Part shown: in pieces, positions 1 to 10,534 of the stretch
How the letters are laid out: the number at the start of each line of letters is the position of its first letter
Numbering within the stretch: position 1 is the first letter of the stretch
From: Byssochlamys sp. IMV 00236
Lineage: Eukaryota; Ascomycota; Eurotiomycetes; Eurotiales; Thermoascaceae
Assembly (NCBI GenBank): GCA_001931875.2
Contig: MSJH02000105.1
Span: 1-17,939, forward strand
DNA length: 17,939 nt
Direction: 5' to 3'
Made by a program: the position numbers and the translations under genes
Notes under the pieces: model-generated
Database searches by the model: none
What the model saw: the letters and a program-made list of their open reading frames with translations, nothing else
Told to the model about the DNA's origin: nothing

Positions 1-23
1 AAAAAAAAAAAAAAAAAAAAAAA

Positions 24-307
24 CTCTTTTTGTGTGTGATATATTTTACATATGCCCTATTATATATATGTTCACTCTCCTTCTGTAGACAAAAAAGAAC
101 CCCTCATCTCCTACCCTTCATTTTTTTTCAAATATTGTAGATAAACAAATATTTATGGTACATATAAACCCCTTCTCTCTCTCTCTCCTTTTTTTTTTTC
201 TAATAAAAGAAACCCAAAATCTGTGTCTTTTTTTTTTAAAAAAATAAAAAATGTATGTTTCTCTCTTTATATTTATTATAAATCTACAATACTAAAAAAA
301 TGATAAA
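24..307. other. 3' flank of the first gene; low-complexity AT- and pyrimidine-rich DNA
   Basis: The window opens with a 23-nt A run followed by T-rich, CT-rich and TA-rich low-complexity DNA. I see no coding region. On the minus strand an AATAAA lies at 277-272, about 30 nt past the stop codon of the gene ending at 308, and is a plausible polyadenylation signal for it. Confidence 0.5.
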
Positions 308-1254
308 TTAGATGAAAAAATGAGTATGAGCTTTACTCTGCTCATGCACCTGCATTTCATGCATTTTGTATGCATTTAATTCTTCCTTAATGATTTGAGC
401 CATCAAAGGAGTCAGTTTCATGCAAACAGCATCAGGGTCTGACCCACGATCATAATCTACTTTTGAAAAAGTTTCTTGTATCGACACCAACTTGGTAAAC
501 CGAACAGTTTTTTTCTTTGTATTAGATTCAACAGGCGTTTGCCTATTCTTTTCCACTGTTTGCTTTTTATACATGCGATGAGACGAAATGGACCATTTTA
601 TCTCGAGTGATGCTTCTTTCTTTGGCCATCTTTTGGGTACCACAGAAGAAAATGAACCTGAACGCGTCACGGATGGTTTCTTTTTGCTTTGAAATTTGTT
701 CTTTATCCTTTCTGTCAGAGATACGCTTCTTGTCGTCACAGGCTTTACTGAATCCAAAGGCGCGACAGCTGGTTGCCGAAAAGGTGTTTGATACAGTTTT
801 TGAAATGCATTTAACAGACGAGAGCTAGGTTGTGGCGACAGTGGCTCCATGGGCTTGATGTAATCAGGGAAAGAAACTGGGGTATATTGAGAAGAAGAAG
901 AAGAAGAAGAAGAAAGGGGCTCCCAAACGTCTTGGTTTAACTGTGGATTATAAACTATAATTTTACAAGCGGACTGTGCAGGTTGATCCGTAGTCTGTAA
1001 TACTCCTGCTTTCAATACTGAGAATCCTATGAAATCATCCTCTTTACTACCATCATCTGTCGCAATAGACTCCTCTTCTGATTCCTCTGCTGAATATAAT
1101 GAAGGTGTCATTGAGCATCTTTTATACTACAAGTTATTAGTTTAAATAACAAATAAAGGTTTCAATGATGTACCTCTTGATCTTTTTTTTCTGGGACATA
1201 AAATGGTATTGGGCATGTTTCCATAGAAGATGTCTGAATGATAATAGGCAACAT
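308..1254 (-). CDS. Fungal protein of unknown function with conserved C-terminal block and PP1-docking-like motif (2 exons, 299 aa)
   Basis: Exons read on the minus strand are 1254-1174 and 1126-308. The 47-nt intron has GT at 1173, a CTAAT branch-like motif and TAG at 1127, and keeps the frame. The upstream exon adds 32 residues to the long open frame that would otherwise start at 1111. The N-terminal half is acidic and Ser-rich, including an eight-serine run (about 99-106, coded by a GAA/CTT repeat). The middle is basic and rich in Ser/Thr/Pro, so it is probably disordered. Residues about 231-299 look conserved: a KKTVRF element (fits the RVxF consensus for protein phosphatase 1 docking), then YDR, LTPLMAQIIKEELN, EM.VHE and THFF. 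I recall similar C-terminal blocks in uncharacterised fungal proteins but cannot name the family. A function as a PP1-binding or scaffold protein is inference only. There are no membrane segments. Confidence 0.7.
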
Positions 1255-1494
1255 GTTTTGAAAGAGGAGGAAAAGAAGAAGAAGAAGAAAGAGTATTTAT
1301 GTAGGACACTCTTTTATTTTTCCTTGGATTTGTTTTAAATAAAGGAATAGAAAAGGGTCAAATCAGGAAATAAAGTGTGGATAGTAAACTAGGAGACTAA
1401 TAGAGTTATCTTATTAAAATATATATAAAAAAAGGAGGGGGGAGGTTATTTCATGCTTTATCCTTTTTGTTTACCCAAACCTCCCCCTCTTTTT
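1255..1494 (-). promoter_or_regulatory. Upstream region of the PP1-motif gene
   Basis: On the minus strand, a CT-rich tract (complement of the GAA repeat at 1270-1290) and a TATA-like ATAAATA (about 1300-1294) lie just upstream of the start codon at 1254. The same 270-bp gap carries the 3' flank of the next minus-strand gene. Assignment as promoter is positional inference. Confidence 0.35.
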
Positions 1495-1505
1495 TTTATT
1501 TTATT
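1495..1505 (-). terminator. Polyadenylation signal cluster of the fRMsr gene
   Basis: Two overlapping AATAAA hexamers on the minus strand begin about 20 nt after the stop codon at 1526. The position suits the cleavage signal of that gene. Confidence 0.45.
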
Positions 1506-1525
1506 CAAAGGGGGAGGAAGGGTCC

Positions 1526-2262
1526 TCAAGCTGAGGTTTCTGGCCACTCACAGCTTTTGATGATTGCCTCTACAATGACTTCCAAACCCTTTCTATCCTC
1601 TTCATCAAATCCCTCAGTTTTTTCACAATCAATATCCAATACTCCTAAGACCCGCTGCATTTACAACATTAACCATCACTGCATCTTTAAATCATATTAT
1701 ACTCTTACGTTATCTTTGACCAAAGGTACGACAATTTCCGAGTTTGAAGCAGAGTCGCATGCAATATGTCCTGCAAATTGATGAACGTCTTTCACCACTT
1801 GCGTTTCTCTTGTCTTGGCTGCAGTTCCACATACCCCTTTACCGAAGGGAATCAAGGTGCAGGCAACCTATTCATCGGTTTGCGCGCGCACATATAAGGA
1901 TCAACATGTATATATATAGATTTATATATATATTTTTACCTTTCCTTGAAATGGACCGAGGATCAACTGTTGATCATTCTTAGGATCGGTAAGATAGAAG
2001 CCACACCAGTTAATGGGCTTGTTTTGAAAGTGTGAAAGTGACATCAAACCATGATAGATTATACTAGACACATTAGATAAGTTGGTTACCTTTAATAAAA
2101 AAACAAGGAGAAGGGGGGTAAGTATTGACGTAATAAAAAGACCCTATAAAAGAATACCCAAAATGTCTGTCCTTCACAAATACTCTCAACTTGAGCCAAG
2201 AGAATCTCATAAAAGTCCTTTTTTGAAGCACTCTGATCTGTAATGGCAGGAATTTCCTTCAT
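1526..2262 (-). CDS. Free methionine-(R)-sulfoxide reductase, GAF-domain type (4 exons, 180 aa)
   Basis: Minus-strand exons are 2262-2158, 2089-1940, 1867-1709 and 1654-1526. The introns (68, 72 and 54 nt, GT...AG) are all in phase 0. The joined protein is a full-length fRMsr, the family of E. coli MsrC and yeast YKL069W, which reduces free methionine-R-sulfoxide in the cytosol, normally with thioredoxin. Family motifs in order are FWVTNLSN (about 34-41), INWCGFYL (about 61-68), LGPFQGK (about 79-85), IPFGKGVCGTAA (about 91-102), HIACDS (about 119-124), SEIVVPL and VLGVLDID. The three conserved cysteines are present as C88, C98 and C122, with the same 10- and 24-residue spacing as yeast C91, C101 and C125. 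The start at MKEIPAI gives the usual family length. No targeting signal is seen. The neighbour upstream on this strand is non-coding. Confidence 0.88.
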
Positions 2263-3173
2263 AATAATAAAAAAAAAAGAGATGACTTTAGCTCCAATCA
2301 CAATTGTTACTTGTAATAGATAATTTTGGGGTCCAATCAAAGCTCATACCCCATTCAGCACGCAAGGGTGGGTAAGCTTTTTGCCTTTTAATGTATCCAA
2401 GGAGAGAGAACACAACCAGTTCAAGATATATACGTTTAAACCTAGGTCAATGATTCATCCCATAACAGGGAGTCTGCTTATAATAAAGTATTCCTTATCA
2501 GAAAGGAGTGTCTGGCTGACTGTTACTGTGCAAGATGTATTAACCTAATTGAGTATTAATGCGTTGATCTGTAAAAGACGCCATCTGCTTTGTCTCCTTG
2601 GTTGAAATTATATGTTAAAGTCAGCATAGAGTTCATCCGGATCCTTTTATAGCATATCCACGTGAACCTAGAGTATACTTCCTCCTCTTTCATCCCTCTC
2701 CCTTGAATAGTTTTTTTTCTTTGTCTCAAAACCAATGCGCAAGTCAACGAGAACTCACTCCTTTATTGATATTGTTTCTTTATCATGACGGAATACCTAA
2801 ACTAGGCAATACTGTGTTGCATTATGAGTAAATTGCCTTTTATCAAGCATAAGCAATTGCTCCAAGGAATGCACTGTAACGGGAACTAGAAGGGCATGGT
2901 ACCTTTGAAATCGTCAAGTACCTATAGACATTTGTAGCTAGTGTGTCCAAAAGTAATTACAAGCAATTGTAAAGATCATATCACACTGTTATGATAAGGT
3001 ATTGTCTTTTTAACATACTCGCTTGATGGGCATTAACTGAAATGTGTAACTTAAATTCGTCAATCCGAACTACCATTGCGCTGCTTACCGACCATAACGT
3101 GTGAATCACTCGATCACATGCACAACTCGTATGCATCCGTCCGTTGGCGTCATCTCAAAAAGGGTATTGAATA
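2263..3173. other. Gap without a recognisable gene
   Basis: About 0.9 kb upstream of the fRMsr gene. Both strands show only short frames without family motifs, splice-consistent extensions or a clear codon pattern. No tRNA-like A/B boxes were found by eye. The first 150 bp or so should contain the fRMsr promoter, but I do not see a clear TATA box. Confidence 0.4.
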
Positions 3174-3377
3174 TCATGACAGAACACGCATATTTTCATT
3201 GTCAATGCAACTCAACTTGCTTAACTTCGGTTTTGATCTCTTTGGGCAATTCATGCAACAAACGTCGCGTCTATCAATTAGGTCCCTCTTTTTTTTTCTT
3301 TCTACATGACGTATTAACATGAGCAGTGGGTCTGGATCATCTCCTAATATTGCAGATGTTTCTTCACGGTTCATCAT
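3174..3377 (-). CDS. Possible small hypothetical protein (67 aa), weak
   Basis: An open frame on the minus strand from an ATG at 3377 (a second ATG follows directly) to a stop at 3174. The product is polar and basic: an acidic start with GDDPDP, then an Arg/Lys-rich segment and a CCMNC cysteine cluster. Upstream is a T-run plus A-run (3387-3408), which would suit an intron acceptor or a promoter but proves nothing. The opposite strand is also open here, so coding cannot be assigned with assurance. I do not recognise a family. It may be a terminal exon of an otherwise unseen gene or a chance frame. Confidence 0.25.
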   Translation of the reverse strand: MMNREETSAILGDDPDPLLMLIRHVERKKKRDLIDRRDVCCMNCPKRSKPKLSKLSCIDNENMRVLS

Positions 3378-4201
3378 GTAACCTTGTTTTTTTTTAAAAA
3401 AAAAAATACTGTATATCATTGACTGTAGCAAAACACTGCTGTTGATACTTAAAAGGCTGCTTTCTGTATTTGAAGTATAAAATACACAAACTATGCTGTT
3501 CAAAAAGTGAAATAAAAAAAAAAGGTATATATGGATACGACTATTGATCAATCCCTACAAGCGTGTTGCTGAAGAGAGCGACTCTTGAGTCTCCTTGCCA
3601 AAGAATCCAAGAAAATGTTAAGGTTTTAGAAAAATAACAAGCTGGTCATACAACCTTTTGACATCTTACCCCCAACTTCCATTGACGGCTTGTCACACCC
3701 AATGTCAGTGCATCAAGTGCCCTTTCTTCCTTTCACAAAAAAAAAAAGATCCTGTTGGAAAACTCTTTTAAAGATTTTGATGTAATTGTATAGTAAAAAG
3801 AAGAAAGGATATGATCCTTTCTACGTCAAGCTCTTTAAGAATGTCATGAACTTGTTATTTAAACATATTGATTGAAGGAAAAAAAAGGATTGCGTGCTGT
3901 GTTGTTGAAAAAAGGGACGCTAATGTATACTTTTGTTGTCAGTATTCATCTGCCAGACTTGACATTTTCAACTTTTGAAAACCACATCCATTGAATAATG
4001 CTTTTTTACCCTTAGTCTCTGTCATTAACTAGAATTAATTCGAACACACGTCTGCTTACCTTATATTTGCGCTCAATAAGATACTATGTTTATACTCATT
4101 GTGCTTTTGATATCACTGTTAACTTGTCTAAAGCAAATTTCCTATTTTATCTGAATTTCCTTTTTTACCTTGTACAAAATAGGTAAACAAATATCTGAAA
4201 A
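3378..4201. other. Gap without a recognisable gene
   Basis: AT-rich DNA with several A and T runs (for example 3387-3408, 3515-3523, 3738-3749). Frames on both strands are short and carry no motif I recognise. Confidence 0.4.
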
Positions 4202-4622
4202 TTAGTTTGATTCGTTCAAAAAACTAACATTGTCTGAATTTAGACTAGATATAAAGAAAATAAAATTCTTATTGTTCTCTTTACATCTTTCTATGCGTGC
4301 ATCGTCTGTGTTTTGGAGAACTGGTGGCAGGAATGGGTCTTTAAAAGAATCTTCTGTGTCATAGGCAGGGATAATATCCTTAGTCTTTGTTCTGACAACA
4401 TAGCCATTAAAAACACAAAAATTCTATTTTCAAACGCAAATCACTGTATGAACTAAAAAGTCACATAAGGGTAACATGTGCCTCGAGGTATAATGAAGGC
4501 AGTCATGCGTTGACTTTTTATACCTATCAAAAAGATTCTCACGGTGTCTTTGCCAATCAATGCGAACGGGTATACGTTATGGATGATTTCGGTATCCTTT
4601 ATTCTTCTCTTTCCTTGAACCC
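4202..4622 (-). pseudogene. Coding-like two-part stretch of unknown identity
   Basis: On the minus strand, 4622-4465 and 4423-4202 both read as non-repetitive, amino-acid-diverse protein. They can be joined in phase 0 by removing a 41-nt GT...TAG segment. The first part contains NVYPFALIGKDTVRIFLIG. The second contains GYVVRTKTKDIIPAY, DPFLPPVL and a charged tail ending in a TAA at 4202. Composition (many charged residues, few stops) looks coding rather than random, but there is no start codon in frame upstream and a TGA precedes 4622. It could be the 3' exons of a real gene, or a relic. I do not recognise the family. Confidence 0.3.
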
Positions 4623-4803
4623 TTCATTGCACTTTTATTTGAAATGAACATGTCTTGATTGAAGGAGTATACTGCCTGGTTGTACTTTGCAAAACCCTTG
4701 TGTAATAAACAGAGAGACAAGATATAAAAAAAAGCGAAAGGGTTAGGGGTGATTTCATGCTATCCAGGTGGGAAGATAAACTTCCCATTTGAGGAAATCA
4801 AAG

Positions 4804-4811
4804 TATAAATA
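4804..4811 (+). promoter_or_regulatory. TATA box of malate synthase
   Basis: A TATAAATA sits 76 bp upstream of the malate synthase start codon, in a CT-rich leader region. Spacing is normal for a fungal promoter. Confidence 0.5.
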
Positions 4812-4886
4812 CAGCGGTTTAGTTCATTCATTACTTAATTACTTACCTTTCTTCTTCATTTTTCTTGATTTTGACAACAAAAAGAA

Positions 4887-6648
4887 ATGCTCTTATCTAC
4901 AGATTCAAACTTATCTGGTGTCTCTATCTTGGCATCGACTACAGATGAACAAAACAAGATCCTTTCGCCTGAAGCACTCCAATTCATTAGCACCTTGCAC
5001 CGTGAATTTAACTCGACTCGCAAGTTTTTGCTTCAAAGAAGAGTCATGCGTCAGAAAGAAATTGATCAAGGCAAACTTCCAGACTTTTTACCAGAGACAG
5101 AGCACGTTCGAAATGATCTAAGCTGGCGCGCCGCATCTCCTGGACCAGGTCTTGAGGATCGTCGTATAGAAATCACAGGGCCTGTGGACCGAAAGATGAT
5201 CATTAATGCACTAAATTCAGACGCAAAGACATTTATGGCTGATTTTGAAGGTAAGTTGGTTTTGTTTGGTATATGTATCCGATACTTAGTATTTAGATTC
5301 GAATTCACCTACCTGGGAAAACTGTATAAACGGACAGATAAACCTTTATGACGCAGTTAGACGCACCATCGCCTTTACGAACCCCGCAGGAAAAAAGTAT
5401 AAGCTCAAGGACCGTACTGCAGTACTTCTTGTTAGGTAAAAAAAAAAAAAAAAGACATACTCTTTACCAAAACTCACATTATGTAGACCACGAGGTTGGC
5501 ACATGGAAGAAAAGCATGTCTTAGTAGACGGTGAACCTATCTCTGCATCTATTTTTGATTTTGGTCTCTTCTTCTTTCATAATGCAAAGGAACAAATCAA
5601 GCGAGGTTATGGCCCCTACTTTTATTTGCCCAAGATGGAATCTCATCTGGAAGCTAGGTATGCAAAGCTATCGTTCTACTACATAACAAGACACTAACTT
5701 TTAGATCACAGACTGTGGAATGATATATTCAATATGGCACAAGATATGCTTTCTATCCCAAGAGGAACCATTCGCGCTACTGTGTTAATCGAAACAATTC
5801 TGGCAGCTTTTGAAATGGAAGAAATTATTTATGAACTTCGTGAGCACTCCTCTGGCTTAAATTGTGGTCGATGGGACTATATTTTCTCATTTATCAAGAC
5901 ATTTCGTCATCACCCTGAATTTGTTCTTCCGGATCGTTTTGAAGTTTCCATGACAGTCCCTTTTATGAACGCTTACGTACGCCTGCTAATCCAAACCTGC
6001 CACAGACGCGGTGTTCATGCGATGGGAGGCATGGCCGCTCAGATACCTATCAAGGATGATCCAAAGGCACATGAAATAGCTATGCAAAAAGTACGTACGG
6101 ATAAACTGCGAGAAGTCAAGGCTGGGCATGATGGTACCTGGGTTGCGCATCCTGGCCTTATACCTATTGCTCTCGAGGTGTTTAACGAACATATGCCTGG
6201 ACCTCATCAAATCGATATTCATCGACAACCGGAAAGAATCACACAAAAGGATTTGTTGAATGTCTCATTCGAAGGTCGCATCACTGAAAAGGGTTTACGC
6301 GATAATATTCAGGTTGGACTTGACTATATGGAGTCATGGCTCAGAGGCGTAGGCTGTGTGCCAATACATCATTTAATGGAAGATGCTGCAACAGCAGAAA
6401 TCTCACGTTCGCAGTTATGGCAATGGGCAAGACATAAGTGCAAGACGGCAGAAGGACATCAAATCACCGGGGAGTATTGTCTTAAAATACTTGATGAAGA
6501 AGTGCAAGCTATCAGACAGAGGCTGGGTCCCAAGTACTCTTCAACAAAGTATGAACTCGCCAAGATGGCATTCGCCACAAATATAACAGGTGACCAATAT
6601 GACGATTTCTTGACAACACTGCTGTATGATCATATTCTTTCCATATAA
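4887..6648 (+). CDS. Malate synthase, glyoxylate cycle (4 exons, 536 aa)
   Basis: Exons are 4887-5250, 5297-5435, 5487-5657 and 5712-6648; introns are 46, 51 and 54 nt. Malate synthase condenses acetyl-CoA and glyoxylate to malate and is needed for growth on C2 units and fatty acids. The A-type family signature [16 protein letters not shown] matches the PROSITE pattern at about residues 268-283. Upstream are [13 protein letters not shown] (substrate-binding Arg at about 246) and [23 protein letters not shown] follows, and [11 protein letters not shown] supplies the catalytic Asp at about 449. Length fits the 530-560 aa family norm and the exon joins restore MADFEDS and LEARLWND, both family-typical. 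The protein ends in LSI rather than a canonical SKL-type PTS1, so peroxisomal import is not obvious from the sequence. A TATA box precedes the start. Confidence 0.95.
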
Positions 6649-6681
6649 AAGAGTTCTAGATTGTAAACAGTGATTTATTGC

Positions 6682-6687
6682 AATAAA
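6682..6687 (+). terminator. Polyadenylation signal of malate synthase
   Basis: AATAAA 34 nt after the stop codon, in AT-rich DNA. Confidence 0.5.
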
Positions 6688-6752
6688 CTATCGGCAGTCG
6701 TGCAGGCCAATCAGTAAATTAGGTTGGTTACTTGTTCTATCTCCGACCACCA

Positions 6753-6759
6753 TATAAAT
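6753..6759 (+). promoter_or_regulatory. TATA-like element upstream of the GT49 gene
   Basis: TATAAAT about 125 bp before the start codon at 6884, followed by a T-rich and CT-rich leader. A second TA-rich stretch (6844-6857) lies closer to the start and is an alternative. Confidence 0.35.
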
Positions 6760-6883
6760 GATCTGCAATAGTTGGCCCTTTTCTTCTTTTCTTCTTGTTG
6801 TTTATCTTTTTTGCCGAAAAAACAAAAAAGAAAAAGGACGCTTTATATATATATATAATTATACATTCTTTTTTTTCGAAAAA

Positions 6884-8004
6884 ATGGCATTACCGAAGGC
6901 TGCCAGCCACTTGATTGTGGTTTATATAGTATGTTCAGTTCTATACACTTCAATATACCTATTGGGATTTAGAGGTGGCTCATCCGAAAAAGATCTCGTG
7001 GTACGAAATGGAGTAGCTAGTTTGCAGCAACGATACATGGGGAACCACATTGTCAACTGGACAAATAGTGGAGGTAAATAATACATATTGTAACTGTCTC
7101 TTTTAAAATGTTGACAAGATGAAAACAGGAGAATCTACATCAGAGGACATTGTATTAAGCAAAGTCTTTGCCGAAGCGATGGGCCCTTCAAAAGTGATAC
7201 CATACTATTTTAAAGCAACTGAAAGATTTGATAATGAGGAAATTACTATGGCAACCTTAGTGACCTACAATCGTTTCAAGGTACTCAGTCGACTTGCATC
7301 ACATTACAAAGGCCCTATTTCTGTTGCCATTCACGTCAACGATGACCATACAAAAGAAAAAATTATTGCAGATCTTCACCAACTTTTTGCCGATAACCCA
7401 GATATGAGTCGCTATGTTGATCTGCATCTTGTCATTGATAACTTTGACCGTCAGTTCAACATGTGGAGAAATGTTGCCAAGTTTTTTGCTCGCACTGATT
7501 ACATCATGATGCTTGACGTTGACTTTTACCTCTGTACGGATTTTAGAAAGTCACTTGCAAAACAACCAGAGCTTATGGAGTTACTAAGAGCTGGAAAGGC
7601 TGCTATTGTCGTTCCTGCCTTTGAGTACATTGAAGAGGCCGACGGTGAAGACTGGAACAAGTTCCCAACCAATAAACAGGATCTCCTGAAGGAAGTGGAA
7701 ACGAAAAAATTAGACATGTTCCATCTAAGCTGGAAGCGTGGTCATGGCTCAACAAATTACGAAAAATGGTACAAGCAAACAAAACCTTATAAAGTAACAG
7801 AGTATAACTACTCGTACGAACCTTACGTCATCTTTAAGAAAGAAGGCACACCTTGGTGTGATGAGAGGTTTGTCGGGTATGGTGCTAATAAGGCTGCATG
7901 TCTGTTTGAAATCTTTTTGGCTGGTATTGACTATTGGGTGCTTCCTGACGATTTCTTGATTCATCAAACTCATCATTACCCAGAAGATACGAGAGCTAAA
8001 GAGG

Positions 8005-8040
<36 letters not shown>

Positions 8041-8254
8041 GGAGTCAAGCTAATTCATTTATCTATAGCGTACATACAACAAAAAGTTATACGATTATTA
8101 TAGAGAAGAAACCTGTCTTCGATATGCTCGTACCATGATTGCTGCAGAACAATGGGACACATCAAAATCTGCCAACTTGAGAAAAGAATGTGGCAGAATC
8201 CGTGGGTTTAATGATGTTATTGAAAGAATTGTTGAAGAACATAATGAATTATAG
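6884..8254 (+). CDS. Glycosyltransferase family 49 (LARGE/B4GAT1-like), type II membrane protein (3 exons, 416 aa)
   Basis: Exons are 6884-7073, 7129-8003 and 8069-8254; introns are 55 and 65 nt, the second containing a long (TA)n run. The N-terminus has a short cytosolic part and a single hydrophobic anchor (about residues 11-29), followed by a lumenal stem with an NWT sequon, the layout of Golgi glycosyltransferases. The catalytic region shows ITMATLVTYNRF, a DxD metal/nucleotide-sugar motif in MMLDVDFYL (D193, D195), and the family's C-terminal FVGYGANKAACLFE and FLIHQTHHYPE segments. These match the GT49 domain (Glyco_transf_49). The family includes beta-1,3/1,4-glucuronyl- or N-acetylglucosaminyl-type enzymes in animals. 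The donor and acceptor of the fungal members are not evident from sequence. The acceptor at 7129 was chosen because it keeps frame and is preceded by a TTGAC branch-like motif. Confidence 0.85.
8006..8036 (+). repeat. (TA)n microsatellite inside GT49 intron 2
   Basis: About 15 TA units directly after the 5' splice site GTATG. It lies wholly within the intron and probably varies in length between strains (inference). Confidence 0.8.
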
Positions 8255-8310
8255 ACGCTTTTCTGTCATCTTGTGTGTGTAAAACAACTCATGATTAAAC
8301 AGTCATCCGA

Positions 8311-8316
8311 AATAAA
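8311..8316 (+). terminator. Polyadenylation signal of the GT49 gene
   Basis: AATAAA 57 nt after the stop codon. Confidence 0.45.
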
Positions 8317-9403
8317 GTTAAAAAAATTGAACTTTAGCTATCGGTCCATAGCATCTTTGCATCCTTTTCTTTTTCGTCTTTGTTATGACGGACAACTCCA
8401 AATGGATAAAACAGAGCGAAGCTTTTCCAGGGCGCGGCAGAAGGTAGACTCTTTATGAAGAGCAATATTTCAGTTGATTTATATTTACCTATTACAAGCA
8501 ACCCTCTCTATAAAGATATTTGACGCATATCTCATTTGCTTGTGTACATGTTGGAGTACAAGATACGTAGAGACAGTCTGTTCATCTTATTCTATCTATT
8601 ATTGCTCAAATAAAGCACTTGCCTGTTTATGTATTGTTAATGACTTTGAAAATAGTATGGCGATTTGTAGAAGTAAAACTTTTCTTTTTGTTTTGTTTTC
8701 TTTAATAAACGGAATGAATAGAGTTTACTTTTATTTGTTTATTTGCTGTAATTAATGTTGTCGAGTATCATGTTGACATCTTTGTAGCTTGGACTTTTTC
8801 TCTGTCAAGAAAACATGTATATTTCAAATATATGCTGTTGTAGTTATTGCTTATGGGATAATTTGATTTTGCTTGTATCTTGATAATAAACACGGTATTA
8901 TTGGGGGAGAGAATTTCTTTTTCGTCTTTCTGTATCTTTTTAACTATGCTGAATGTCACGTCTTCCAAGAAAGGGCTTTGCCACAGGTCACACAGAGAAA
9001 AACAATGACATCTCTAAAAAAAGGTTCATGTTGCTACGCCCTTTTTGCTATGATGCCAACCTGTGACATACATCGATCATCACCCATTACCTTACGCTCC
9101 CCTCAAGGTTCGGTTTTATTCCATTGGGCGTCTGTTTGTTTTCTTGGTTTTTCTCCTCCATACGCCAGTGATAAATGTATCTGCATAAAAGGTAATTGAG
9201 AGCGATATGCAAGATCAAACAACATTGTATCATTTGAGTTGATATCTAAGATAATCTTGCATTAACCGATAAGTCCCTTTGGCCTTATGATAGACGCCTT
9301 GACCGAAAAGAGCCTCAAGGCATTTCACGCCACTTGTCTTTTTGTTTCAATAAAGTGTGTGTGTGTGTATGTGTGTGCTACCAACAAACATGCAATACAA
9401 CAG
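8317..9403. other. 1.1-kb gap without a recognisable gene
   Basis: No frame on either strand carries a recognisable motif or splice-consistent structure. It contains a GT repeat (9355-9378) and a small inverted repeat (arms GCCTTGA/TCAAGGC, about 9296-9321). The right end is the promoter region of the Rab5 gene. Confidence 0.45.
9355..9378 (+). repeat. GT-rich microsatellite
   Basis: Interrupted GT repeat about 150 bp upstream of the Rab5 start codon. Confidence 0.75.
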
Positions 9404-9410
9404 TATAAAA
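9404..9410 (+). promoter_or_regulatory. TATA box of the Rab5-like gene
   Basis: TATAAAA 119 bp before the start at 9529, followed by a CT-rich tract (9423-9459) typical of fungal transcription start regions. Confidence 0.45.
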
Positions 9411-9528
9411 GGAAACTATTTGCGCTCTTTCTTTTTTATCTTTTCTTCTCACTTTCTCCAAGCAATCTATATAAAATGTAAAAAACAAGAGATCGAAAAG
9501 ACACAAGATTAACACTACTTTTTATAGT

Positions 9529-10339
9529 ATGAATCGTTCTACAGAAATGATGAATCAAATTCCCTCTGTCAAATTGGTACTATTAGGTAACAAAGCCCCC
9601 TTTATTTTTGTAGCGCTTAAATCATGACAACATCGATAGGTGACTCAGCTGTTGGAAAATCAAGCATTATCACAAAATACGCTACAGATACATTTGTAGA
9701 AGGAAGGGAGGCAACCATTGGAGGTAAGATTTCTCTCTCGCTTTTGACTGCTTTTATATAACACCCTATGAGTAGCTGCCTTTTTAGCAAAGATATGCGC
9801 AACAGAGGATAGAACCGTCAAGTTTGATATCTGGGATACCGCAGGACAGGAAAGATTTCGGTCATTAGCGCCCATGTACTATCGAAATGCCGCAGCTGCC
9901 TTGGTCGTCTTTGATGTGACAAATTATGTAAGTGTGATCATCAGACTACACCACAAGAAAAGGACTGCTGACAAAAAGGCTATTTTAGAATTCGTTTATA
10001 GGAGCCAAGAGATGGATCGACGAGCTGCCCTCGGATGTAATGGTTGCTTTGGTCGGAAATAAAATTGATTTGGAAACCCAGAGACAAGTGTCAACTGAAG
10101 AAGTGCAAGAGTACATAAAGGAAAATAGTCTGTTATATATAGAAACCAGCGCATGCTTAGGAACGAATGTGGATCATGTGTTTAAAGAAATAGGTATATT
10201 TAATTAAATCGCAGTAGTAATCTGTCCCTCCTTTTCTAAGCCCTTATATATAGCCAGAAATGTATCTTTAAGAAAACCGTCAAGAGCAAGACAGATTGAA
10301 CTTGATAAGCAAGCTCAACGTAGTAGCTGTGCATGTTAA
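9529..10339 (+). CDS. Rab5/Ypt5-family small GTPase (5 exons, 194 aa)
   Basis: Exons are 9529-9586, 9640-9723, 9776-9927, 9989-10193 and 10254-10339; introns are 53, 52, 61 and 60 nt. All joins restore Rab5-like sequence. G1 is GDSAVGKS (20-27), the switch I Thr lies in EATIGAAF (T45), G3 is WDTAGQERF (67-75), G4 is NKID (122-125), and G5 is [21 protein letters not shown] and AKRWIDELP are hallmark Rab5 segments. The C-terminus SSCAC ends in a CxC motif for double geranylgeranylation. Rab5 proteins act on early endosomes in fusion and endocytic traffic. Yeast counterparts are Vps21/Ypt52/Ypt53; fungi often have several paralogs and I cannot tell which this is. A second in-frame Met at residues 7-8 is an alternative start. 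The gene converges with the DDHD gene at 10535. Confidence 0.93.
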
Positions 10340-10398
10340 ATGTATACCATATAATGTAATATTTCCCCCTTTTTTTTTGTTATTCTGTAATTAGTACC

Positions 10399-10404
10399 AA
10401 TAAA
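10399..10404 (+). terminator. Polyadenylation signal of the Rab5-like gene
   Basis: AATAAA 60 nt after the stop, in the 195-bp gap between two convergent genes. Confidence 0.45.
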
Positions 10405-10534
10405 TATCCCGGCGCATAAGCATGACTTTTACCACAATTAGAAAATCATTAAAGACTCGCAGTGCATGCATGAAGACAGTAAAAGAGCAATGACGTAGCA
10501 ATGTATTTATAATCATATTCACATATATTTACAG

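Noticed and set aside
1467..1983. Plus-strand frames
   Set aside because: Antisense to the fRMsr exons, which restore a full family protein.
4789..5121. 110-codon plus-strand frame in front of malate synthase
   Set aside because: Overlaps the malate synthase first exon in another frame and includes its promoter region.
7749..8048. 99-codon minus-strand frame
   Set aside because: Antisense shadow of the GT49 coding exon and its TA-repeat intron; no motif.
8768..9199. Overlapping frames on both strands in the 8.3-9.4 kb gap
   Set aside because: Low-complexity composition, no family motif and no splice-consistent extension.
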